From the NCBI GenBank assembly GCA_030015575.1, contig CM057346.1:116851899-116915898 (forward strand): a stretch of DNA of 64,000 nucleotides, written 5' to 3'. Positions within the stretch are counted from its first letter, which is position 1. Every line of letters starts with the position of its first letter. Origin of the DNA: Agapanthus africanus. Taxonomy: Eukaryota; Streptophyta; Magnoliopsida; Asparagales; Amaryllidaceae. Position numbers and translations under genes: made by a program. The notes below the pieces were generated by a model that was not told where the DNA came from, made no database searches, and was given only the letters and a program-made list of their open reading frames with translations. Positions 46,643-57,040 of this stretch are shown one piece after another.

Positions 46643-49144
46643 ATGACCGGACTTAAGTTATTACTAGATAAAAACATATTGACAGGGCCAAACTACAAAG
46701 ATTGGGTCAGGAATGTCAAGATGGCAATCACTTATGACAAGCTGGGGTATCTCCTTACCACCAAAGCTCCCCCTGTCCCAGGTCCCAAAACCAGTGTCGT
46801 AGATAGGGAAAGCTATAAGACCTGGGAAATAGATTGCGCGAAGGCCAAATGCCTCGTACTTGCCTCGATGGACAACGAACATCAGAGGAGGCACGAGAAT
46901 ATGGACCTAGAGTCCATATTTCTTCATACAAAAGAACTGTATGGAGAGCAGTCTCGTATCGCCAGATACGAAGTGTCGAAGAAGTTGTTTTCGGCAAGGT
47001 TGGCCGTCGGATCATCGGTAGCGGAATACGTGCTTAAGATGATTGGCTACATAGAGGAGCTCGCAGAACTTGGGACCACGTTGGAGAATGAGCTCTATAC
47101 AGACTTGATTCTCCAGTCCCTTCCTTCCACTTACGCCCAGTTCATCCTGAACTTCAACTTACAGGAAAAAAAAGTTGAACTTTCAGAGCTCCTCAACATG
47201 CTGAGGAGTGCAGAGGGCACCCTACAGAAAAGTAGAGAGACATCCACTTTGTTTGTAGGAGGATCTTCCTCTTCTAGATCCAGGGCGAAAGCCAAGGGTA
47301 AGAAGAAGAAAGCCCCCGCCAAACCAAGAGGCGGTGTCAGTAAAGTGGATACGAAGGGAAAAGGAAAAGCAATAAAGGTAGCGGGAAAGCTGGTGGGGAA
47401 GGAAGAATGCTTCTACTGTCACAAAAGTGGTCACTGGAAACAGGATTGCAAGGCTTGGAAAGCCAGAACACAGGATTTGAAGCGAGTTGCAGCTTCAGCT
47501 TCAGGTGTGTATGTTATTGAAAACTGTCTATCAATAAACTCTACATCCTGGGTACTGGATACCGGATCAGGATCTCATATCCGTAATTCTTTGCAGGCGT
47601 TGAGAAAGCGTAGAGTTTTGAAGGCAGGTGACATGACCCTCAGAGTTGCAAACGGTGCTAGCATGGATACTGAGGCCGTAGGGGACTATCACCTGGGATT
47701 ATCGGATGGACACTTTTTGGTTTTGCGTAGTTGTTATTATGTACCAAATGCAACCTGTAATATCATTTCTGTATCTTTATTATCTAAAGATGGTTATGAA
47801 TTTGCATTTGTAAGTAATGTAGTGAACATTCACCTTAATCAAGTTTTGATTGGGTCAGGTACATTGAACAACGGTATATACGTGTTAAACCAACCACAGA
47901 TTTTCAATGTCCAGAATACACACAAAAGAAAGTCTCCAGAAATCAATAAAACTTTCTTATGGCATTGTAGACTGGGTCACATCAATGAGAGAAGGTTGAC
48001 TAAGTTACATACAGAAGGATATTTGGATCCATTCGAATATCAATCGTATGCAACTTGTCAATCCTGTCTCAAAGGAAAGATGACAAAGACTCCGTTCACT
48101 GGACACGGAGTAAGAGCGAGCGAGCTTTTGGGACTCGTACACAGCGACGTGTGCGGTCTAATGTCTACACATGCGCGAAGCGGTTATTCTTACTTCATTA
48201 CTTTTACGGATGATTTCTCAAGGTTCGGACATGTTTTCTTAATGAAGCATAAATCCGAAGCTTTTGATAAGTTCCAGGAATATAAGAATGAAGTAGAAAA
48301 ACAAACAGGCAAAAGTATCAAGGCACTGAGATCTGATCGAGGTGGTGAATACTTGAGTGCCGAGTTCCTGGGTTACTTAAAAGAGAATGGAATTCTCTCT
48401 CAGCTTACTCCTCCATACACTCCGCAACATAACGGTGTATCGGAGAGACGGAACCAAACCCTATTGGATATGGTACGGTCCATGATGAGTAACGCTGAGT
48501 TACCGCGATCGTTCTGGGGATATGCGCTAGAATCAGCTGCATACCTTTTGAACCGAGTTCCAACTAAGACTGTGCCTACCACACCATATGAGTTATGGAG
48601 TTGGAAGAAACCCTATCTTCAATACCTGAAGATTTGGGGATGTCCAGCTTATGTCAAAAAGCAGCATACGGACAAGATCGAGGCACGCTCAGTACTGTGC
48701 AAGTTTGTGGGATACCCAAAGAACTCCAGGGGGTATCTTTTCTATTACGCAGAGGAACAAAAAGTCCTTATTTCTCGTAATGCCCATTTTCTAGAACATC
48801 AGTTCTTAGAAAAAGAAATAAGTGGGAGCGCAATAGAACTGGAAGAAATTCCAGAACCACAAGCTATTACTGAAAGCTTAGTAGAACCAGAGGGTTCGAA
48901 AGATCAGGACATTCCCACGCCACTCCGCAGAAGTAGTAGGCAGTCTCATCCGCCCGAGAGATACTACGGTTTTCTCATTGACGGGGATAGAGAGGATTGC
49001 ATTATAGACTTTGATGAGCCTACTAGCTTCCAGCAAGCCATTCAGAGCGTCGACTCGGTAAAATGGCTGGATCAATGCGGACCGAAATGGAGTCCATGTA
49101 CACCAACAAAGTATGGACGTTGGACATTGCTCCAGATGGGGTAA
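46643..49144 (+). pseudogene. Copia A gag, protease and integrase (first frame)
   Basis: The ATG at 46643 (MTGLKLLLD) is chosen over the upstream TTG because it is the first ATG and is homologous to Copia gag starts. Gag spans about residues 1-250, with a lysine-rich stretch (217-245) and zinc knuckle C256, C259, H264, C269. Protease is WVLDTGSGSH (D306). Integrase has H441, H446, C472, C475, then D502, D565 and E601, with 35 residues between the last two, so the site is intact. The homologous reading leaves this frame near 49072 (apparent loss of one base in GGATCAATGCGG). The last 22 or so codons to 49144 are out-of-frame. Confidence 0.92.
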
Positions 49145-50295
49145 AACCCGTAGGATGCAAGTGGATCTTCAAAAGGAAGATTGGTGTAGATGGACAGGTT
49201 GAGACCTATAAAGCTAGACTGGTACCAAAGAGTTTTCGTCAGCGACCTGGTTTGGACTATGACGAAACTTTTTCTCCAGTAGCTATGCTGAAATCCATTC
49301 GGATCCTTCTTGCCATTGCTGCCTTCCACGATTATGAGATTTGGCAGATGGACGTAAAGACAGCTTTTCTAAATGGACATTTAGAGGAGTCTGTCTATAT
49401 GGATCAGCCAGAGGGTTTCATTCAGAGTGGGAGCAGCGGAAAGGTGTGCAAATTGCTTAAGTCCATTTATGGACTAAAGCAGGCATCGCGGAGTTGGAAC
49501 ATCTGTTTTGATGAGACAGTCAAGGAATTTGGCTTTATCAAAAATCCAGATGAACCATGCATCTATTGTAGATTTGTAGCGAGAACTGTAGTATTCCTCA
49601 TTTTATACGTGGATGACATTCTCTTAATAGGAAATGACATTCCTATGCTACAATCTGTCAAGGGGTTCTTGTCACACAGGTTCTCCATGAAAGACCTGGG
49701 TGATGCCTTATACATTCTGGGTATCCGGATCTACCGTAACAGATCCAAGAGGATATTAGGACTTTTGCAGTCCAGGTACATCGACACCATACTGAAGAGA
49801 TTCAGTATGGAAGATTCCAAGCGCGGTAATCTACCGGCTTGTCACGGGATCACCCTCTCCAAAGAGATGTCTCCTAAGACTGATTTAGAGAGGGATCGCA
49901 TGTCTGTTATACCCTACGCTTCTGCGGTAGGCTCTATAATGTATGCGATGTTGTGTACCAGACCGGATGTGGCTTATGCACTGAGTGTGGTAAGCAGGTA
50001 TCAGTCAAACCCTGGGGAGAAACATTGGATAGCAGTAAAGAACATACTCAAGTACCTGAGAAGGACTAAGGAGATGTTCTTGGTGTATGGAGGAAAAGAC
50101 CTGCAGATTGGGCCTTTGCTGACTCCAGCTTCCAGAGTGACAAGGATGATTCCAAGTCCATGTCGGGTTTTGTCTTCACCCTCAATGGAGGGGCGGTGTG
50201 TTGGAAGAGCTCCAAACAGGAAACCGTTGCTGACTCGACTATGGAAGCGAAATACATCGCTGCATCTGATGCCGCAAAAGAAGCTGTCTGGATGA
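49063..50295 (+). pseudogene. Copia A reverse transcriptase (second frame)
   Basis: It continues pol in another frame from about 49075. Visible are CKWIFKRK, QMDVKTAFLNGHLEE, YGLKQASRSWN, LYVDDILLIGND (YVDD at 49606-49617) and YAMLCTRPDVAYALSVVSRY. The catalytic aspartates are present. Homology leaves this frame at about 50115-50130 (LQIGPLLT onward). With intact copies elsewhere this would be one polyprotein, so the two shifts are most simply mutations or assembly errors. Confidence 0.92.
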
Positions 50296-50591
50296 GGAAG
50301 TTCTTGAGAGAACTTCAGGTGGTTCCGTCCATTGTTGACCCAATACCTCTGTATTGCGACAACAACGGGGCTATAGCTTTAGCGAAGGAACCCAGGTCCC
50401 ATCAGAAATCCAGACACATCTTAAGGCGGTATCACCTAATCAGGGAGATCGTAGATCGCCAGGAGATCGAGGTTCAGAGGGTTGCTTCAGAAGATAACAC
50501 AGCAGATCCATTCACCAAGGCCTTGCCCCAGACTCAGTTCGAGCGGCTGATCGAGATGATAGGTCTTCGATACGCCAGTACATGGCCTTAG
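50160..50591 (+). pseudogene. Copia A RNase H (third frame) and pol C-terminus
   Basis: Homology begins just upstream near 50127 (ADSSFQSDKDD), then SMSGFVFTLNGGAVCWKSSK, DSTMEAKYIAASDAAKEAVW, LYCDNNGAIALAKEPRSHQK and NTADPFTKALP, typical of Copia RNase H with its D, E and D residues. It stops at TAG 50589-50591, just before the polypurine tract. Confidence 0.92.
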
Positions 50592-50605
50592 TGCAAGTGG
50601 GAGAT
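50592..50605 (+). other. Polypurine tract of A
   Basis: TGCAAGTGGGAGAT directly before the 3' LTR. The same sequence precedes the LTRs of B, C and D. Confidence 0.9.
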
Positions 50606-52648
50606 TGTTAGTGTATATGCCCTAGAGGCCATTACTATATCATACTAGTTTGTATATTACTTGATGGAAGCTTGGGATATTCACTGTTGTATATACAATC
50701 TTGCTCGAAATGGTAGTATGCTACTTGGTTTGTCTCTGCTTTAATATGTGCATGTGTTTCTTTTAGCATATCGCTGTTATACATATTAGTAGAGCCCTTA
50801 GGATCTTTGCTTGATTACCAGCGTTGTGATGGCGCTCACACTCGTGGGAGCTGGGTGATCTATAAGCACATCCTTATACAGGTCCCTAGTCGTTGGACTA
50901 TCGAGACAGGGCATCGATACTCCGGAGTAGACTAGCGTATGCGCTTCTCATTCCAGCGTGGGAGACGGTCTGTCCCACAGCCGTCAGTACGTCATACTTG
51001 AGATAGTATGCGGGTGCTCATTAGGTTATGAGTACACTGGACAGGACTCGTCGAGAACTGTTGGTTGGTATTATACCTATCGTCAGTTATCAGTTCCTAG
51101 GTGACATGAGTACAGCTTAGTCCGCTGACTTGACACTGTCACTTCGCCTCGAGTGTGTTCCCACTGCACTTTGATTACTACCCTACCACGGCTCAAAGGA
51201 GTCGTGCAAACAGGTAGTTTTTGGGTGCAGTCCCGAAGCACTTGGAGGCAGTGACGGTTAGACAGGATTCATCTCTCCCGGTATTGGGGGTTGACATTGC
51301 GCTGTGTCTAGGAGAGCCATTACACGAGTAGTCCCTGGCCAGGGCAAGCGGGATATACTGGTAGGTTTCCAGTGTTATCTCAGGGTGTTCTGGGCTACAC
51401 TCCGACACGACTTGTACCGCTATTAGGGGACTGACGTTCACCGCCCCCTAGGCCCGCCATGCGATGTATCAGACGAACAGACCGGACTGTATGGAGATTA
51501 TCACATACAGGCTCAGTAGGAGTTCAGATGGGGTTCACCTCGTCAGTCTTCTTATCGACATCTACCTGGGGACCGTTACGCACAGCTAGTGCCGCTTGCG
51601 GTCTGTGGTTAAACCCACTGCCAGCGTAGTGTCGAGTCTTTAGAGTCCCACACAGAGAGCTATTCGCCTTTAGGCAAAATGAGTAGAGGTCGCATGGTTT
51701 TGCGACAGGGTTCGTTCACATCCGCGCACTTGTGCACGTTTGCTGTCCGGACAGCTTATACTAGCGGGCTTTGGTTTAAGCCGGATCCTAGTATATGATT
51801 TGGGATTGGCTTTTTCTTATTGTATTCGTGTTCCTCGGATCATGAATACGGGTTCGTATGCACAGTTGCTTGAGACAGAGGGAGAGGACTTTGATTAGGG
51901 TTAATGACTATTGTTATTTTTATTAACCCTAATGCTTATATGTGTATTATTGTTAATTGATATTAGTTTAATAATTGTGCATGGTTATGGTTGTTGACCA
52001 TTTGACCCATCTTGACTTGTTGACCTTGTTGACACTTTGACCATCATCATTTCATTTGGAAGATGCTCTTTGATCCTTGCAATTTGCATTAAAAATGAAA
52101 TGATAATGGTCATGTCTTGATTAAGCCATGACAATTATCTCACTAATTTTCTAATTACAATAATTCACATATATGAGAGTATGCTTCATATTATTCTCTC
52201 ATTCTATCATTCACATTCTCTCTCTTGTTCTTCCTCTCCCTCAAGCTCTCCCCCCTCATGTGTTGAGAAACACTTGAGCTTGAGAAAAACCCTCTCTTGA
52301 TAATCTCTACTCTCATCTAGGGTTTAAGGATTAGCACTTCTTGCACCCTAGTTACTTCTATCTTGGAGTTGAAGCCAAAGGTCGAGGCTTTCGGGTGGAT
52401 CTTTCTTCGACGTGAGAAGACGACTAAGGTGACCTCTTTCCACCACTCCAAGGAGCAAGGAGAGAAGGACATAAAACCCAAGGTATAACCTTTCTAGCAC
52501 TTAGCTAGTTTCTAGTTAGCTTTAGCTTGTTTTTGTTTAGAAAAGATCCTTCAAAGTCTAGTCTATGTTGCCTAAGCTTATAAAAATCCGATTTTTATTC
52601 CGTTTTCCGCCTCCCCGTAAGTACCGGGGTGGGCAACGTGGACTTACA
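50606..52648 (+). repeat. Element A 3' LTR
   Basis: 2043 bp, uninterrupted. It runs from TGTTAGTGTATATGCCC to GGACTTACA. It shows the unfilled G target (GGCTTTCGGGTGG near 52387), the U3 inverted repeat (51758-51794) and the donor-like site (52483). Confidence 0.96.
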
Positions 52649-53268
52649 CTATCACGAAAACTCATGGTAGACGACTCATACATCACGCGAAAACCGCAAC
52701 TTCCATTTTAAAGAGAGAGAGAGAGAAGTTTATATATATTCTTGCGGTTTTCCCCCAAATCCCGAAATCTCAAGAAAATCCGAAATCCAAAAATCAAGAG
52801 TAAGTAAACAGTGAATATCGGCATAAAATCCCAAAATACTGCAAAACCAATGAATATATGAATGCATCTGATATCATGCAATGAGTGCAATAGTTAAACT
52901 AGCATATGAAAGCGATAACATATTGCAACTATCAGCTAGCAGGCTATGTCAATGAAATAATATTCACTAAAGTGTACGTGACATGGCAATTACCGATGAT
53001 GATGTGTGTGAGCCGGCAAGCAAGTTTACGTGGAGCATACGCATTATCGGTAATGGTGCTAGTGTCCTGACAGCATGATCTCAATAATGGCATATGAAAA
53101 CACAATATAAGCATGCAAATGCGATGCGAACAGCAATAATATGCGGGAACTGAATAATAAACACAACAATAATGAATATGCAATAATATAAATGAGTCTA
53201 CAGGTAACTACAGGTCTAAACTAACAGACTAATCAAAGGGTAAGGAAAAACCACCTAAATCTGAGTCG

Positions 53269-53277
<9 letters not shown>

Positions 53278-53305
<28 letters not shown>
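53278..53305. repeat. (AT)n microsatellite
   Basis: About 14 uninterrupted AT dinucleotides. Confidence 0.95.
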
Positions 53306-53308
<3 letters not shown>

Positions 53309-53717
53309 GTTGGTGATCCCGCCTCAATAGTATCCCATATGATACCCTATATAATATGACATCCTCAAGTCAAGAGTGCGGATCAGTCATCAATATAGCT
53401 CGTACGGTAAATCCATCGTACGACATCCCAAATCTGGGTACGGGTCAAATATCACATTTATCTCATTATTCGTCTGGTATCCTTTTCATCATATATCATG
53501 ATCAGGGGGTACTGATCTAAATCTAGTACAATACTGATACCATCTATGAATGCATGCGTGTGTATGAAAACACCACGCCTAAAGGACCCGCTAAACATCG
53601 TGTCGTATCTCATAATACGAACCACGTCATATCACCGATCTTATGGCATCAAGCCCAATCCCATCGACTCATCTCCAAATATCATGTACTATCCTCATAA
53701 TCCATGTATATGTATCC

Positions 53718-53771
53718 GTGTGTGTACACACACACACACACACAGTCCAATACCCATGTGTGTGTGTGTGT
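53718..53771. repeat. (AC)n and (GT)n microsatellites facing each other
   Basis: A short GT run, an AC run (53725-53743), a 12-nt spacer and a GT run (53756-53770). The AC and GT runs could pair into a hairpin. Confidence 0.9.
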
Positions 53772-54856
53772 ATCCCCATATACGCACAGGTAAATAAAAG
53801 TATGCAAGTGTGTGTGTGCGTGTGGGTGTAAACCTTATTCTAGGGTTCACGACTAAGAAGCTAAACTAAATTACTTCTAACTACCCTAAACTAAACCATG
53901 AACACAAAATTATATCTTGATAATCATCCACGTAGCATAAATCAAATATATAAACATATATATATATCATAAACTATACTACGAACTGCGGGGGTGCGAT
54001 ACGCCATCCACCCGACTTCCCCCGTAGATATATATCTACTCACTTTGACCTTCGCTTGCCGATGCCGACGTCGCCACCCGCTTTCTTATCGTCTTGAAGT
54101 CCTCGTGGGGGTACCTACATGTCATAACGTATCGTATTGCATTAAAACCCAATTCAAAATCAAAACGACACGCTAAAAGCCTATAGGTTCAAACCTATGG
54201 ACCACGCTTTCAAAAACACCAAATAACACTCGATTTCGACGTACAAACGTCAAGTGATCGAATACAACACAAATTACAAAAATCCAGAATTCACAATACG
54301 TAAAACAAAACCCCGAATCAAAACAGCAACTCTTGAAAATAGTCCCAGATTTTACCCTAGGTGAAATTAGCTAATTTTGCATACATGGAAGGTCTAGTTT
54401 ACTGGAGATAGAGGCATGAACCAAACACGAACCCCATTGCTCCAGGTCTGGCCAAAAATTGCGGCCAGAAAGGTTATATTTACGGCCATGTTGAGGATAT
54501 AGGGGCTAGGGTTTTGGTGGGGGGTCATAGGTTGCCTGCACACTCCTCTGTGTTTGCTAAATAATTTTCAGGTCAACCAGGTGTTAGCAAATTTTATTTT
54601 ACCCTCACAGAATCCACAATACTCCGATATTGGGTTCTCTAAGTTCGTATTCCGGGGTTTAAGTCTCAGGTTGAGTCCACTATATCATCACAACAAGGGT
54701 TGTATAGCCTCTACTAACCTCCATTACCCTTCACTACTCAAGATTTCATCACAATCCTAACTAGGAATTTCAATGTTCACTAAATCGCACTAAAATCACA
54801 ACTAAACACATATGGATACTAAAGTGAATGAAATACAAAGCTAATGGCAATGAAAG

Positions 54857-57025
54857 TGTAGGGATGCTAGGCACACGCACAAGGTTCTACAAGGCATCAA
54901 CCATGCCCGATTTAAAATTTAGCCGTGCCGAACAACCCAAAGCCGGATCTTTAAACTAGAGTTTAAGCGAAAACAAGTATGTTAAAATCTTTAACACTAA
55001 GTGAGAGGGATTACAACCTTTGTAGATCCGGTCCTTCACTTCTTAAGCTCCGTGTTGAGGTCCCTTCGCTGCGACCATCGTGTTCCGGACTCTCGAGAGG
55101 CTCCACGAAGAGAAAGATGCAAGCTTGCTTCCGATCTTCGATAACAAAGATGATCTACCTTGAAGTTTCATTAACACAAGCTAACACTCACTAAATGAAG
55201 TGAACACTCTTGTCTAAAGGGCAAGGATAGATGAGGATGATGAAGTAGGATTTTTGCTGTCTTTTATTTTCTTATTCTCACTCATTTTCATCACTTGTAA
55301 AAAAGCTAGAAAGCTTTTTCCATGAAAAGAAGAAGGAAGAAGATGAATCAATAATGAATTGTTAAACCTTTTATGATGAATAATGAAAGGATGAATGATG
55401 AATAATGCAACCATGGTTGCTAAACCTTTGTAGAGAATTAACCAAGGGTGAAGGGTTTGGGTTAGGTTAAAGATGAGTCATAACAAAATATCTTTTTCAT
55501 GACAAAAGAAAAACCTTCTAGAAACTTCTAGAAAACATTAACCCAAATCAAACCTTAATCTTTTTTAATCTCTACTAAACATGTTGCATTAGTAATCATA
55601 TCATGTTACAATATTATATATCACATATATAATATTTATTGTAACAAAATAAAATAATACAATTAACATATATCGCATATATATCAATGTATTACCCGAG
55701 TGAGAAAAAGAATCTTTTAGTGAGCTAATATTAGTTAATGTAATTTAATATATCATATATATTATTATACATTAAATTATCGACTCAACACTTGATCCAA
55801 CAATTCGGCTATATTGCATACAACCGACTAATATATCATTTACCGATTCATCGAATCAACACTTGATCCGATGACCCGGCTGATATCAAATATCGCGAGA
55901 ATACAATACGGTATCTCATATCGCATTATCCTCGGTCCCGCACATATCACATATGTGCCCCTACTCCGTTTTGCCTGAGCCAAGAAACCTCTGTGTAGGA
56001 CTCTAAAGAATCGTCAATACGCCGGCAGTAGGTGATGATCATATCAAACACCCATAAGCTGCAAGCGGTCAGCTAAACGTAACAGCCACCCAGGTATTGA
56101 GCACTCAGAAGATCAATAAGCAAGCTTGTACATTCTCCTGTGAATCCAATCAGTAACACTCCCGTACAGTCCGGTCTCGTCGTCTGATATATCGCATATC
56201 TCGCCTAGGGGTGGTATACGTCAGACCCCAGTAGCTTAATAAGTCGTGTCGATATGAGGTCTATAACAGTTCGAGAAACTACTGATAACACTTACCAGTA
56301 AATCTCAGCAACCCTGGCCAGGGATTTCCAGTTATAGCCAATCGAACACAGCACAACATCAACTCCCTATACCGGGAAAGACGAATCCCCTCCTATCGCT
56401 CATTGCCTCCATGTGATTCGGGACTGTACCCAAAATCCACCTTTTTGCACACCCTCTTGGACGTGGTATGATGGAAATCAAAGCACAGTAGGAATCACAC
56501 AAGACTCTATGACGATCTCGGGTCAACAGACTATTATGTACCAGTGTCACTGGAGAACTGCCATCTGACGTGAGGTATAATACCATCTGGGAGTTCTCGG
56601 CGAGCCCGTCTAGTGTACCCAGTCTCCACTGAGCACCCGTACACCATCCTTGATGTCAAACACCGATGTATATGGGATCATCCATCGCCCATCATATGGG
56701 TCAAGATGCGTTACACTAGTCTACTCTGGTGTATCGATGCCCTGTCTCGATACACTCTCGACTAGGAACAGTTATAGGATGTACTCGTCGACTACCGTGG
56801 CCCCACCAGTATGATCTTATCATAGTCCCAGTAGTCGAGTACATATCCTAAGGGCTTTATCAACATGTAACATAGAGACAATCAGAGTACATGTTAAGAT
56901 AAAGTACAACCAGATAGCATACTATCATGTTGAGCAAGAAAGTCCTCCCTATATATGTACAAGCATCCATTACAATATACATCGTATGTACAGTAATGGC
57001 CTCTAGGGTATACATATAACTAACA
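54857..57025 (-). repeat. Element D 3' LTR
   Basis: 2169 bp. On the minus strand it runs from TGTTAGTTATATG (57025) to GCATCCCTACA (54857). It shares with the other families a block with TAGTATGCTATCTGG (minus strand near 56920). The donor-like CAAAG|GTTGTAA is at 55017. Confidence 0.88.
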
Positions 57026-57040
57026 ATCTCCCACTTGCAC
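57026..57040 (-). other. Polypurine tract of D
   Basis: GTGCAAGTGGGAGAT on the minus strand, identical to B and next to the 3' LTR. Confidence 0.88.

Larger units (their letters stand above)
21335..52648 (+). mobile_element. Ty1/Copia element A, carrying nested elements G and B
   Basis: The target duplication CTATC is at 21330-21334 and 52649-52653. Each LTR is 2043 bp once G is removed, differing at roughly 40 positions by eye. Inside are an initiator-Met primer-binding site, a leader of about 2.08 kb without B, gag-protease-integrase-RT-RNase H, and a polypurine tract. Insertion of G between U3 and U5 of the 5' LTR, insertion of B in the leader, and two frameshifts make this copy inactive. 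The integrase-before-RT order is diagnostic of Copia. The lineage is uncertain (Tork/TAR/Ikeros-like by general RT appearance). Confidence 0.95.
52654..54856 (-). repeat. Gypsy LTR or element continuing from 20118-21334
   Basis: No gene is visible. It is joined to 21334 by A's target duplication, and the combined length (about 3.4 kb) fits a Tekay-type LTR. On the minus strand there is a donor-like CAAA|GTGAGT near 54045. The other end was not found before D begins at 54857, so it may extend beyond D. Confidence 0.5.

Noticed and set aside
53546-53831. Cysteine- and histidine-rich short frames
   Set aside because: They are produced by AC/GT microsatellites and flanking sequence.
54361-54856. 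Right end of the older Gypsy LTR, tested using the possible target duplication GCTCC from 20113-20117
   Set aside because: The only GCTCC nearby (about 54440) is not preceded by an LTR terminus ending in CA, so I left the boundary open.
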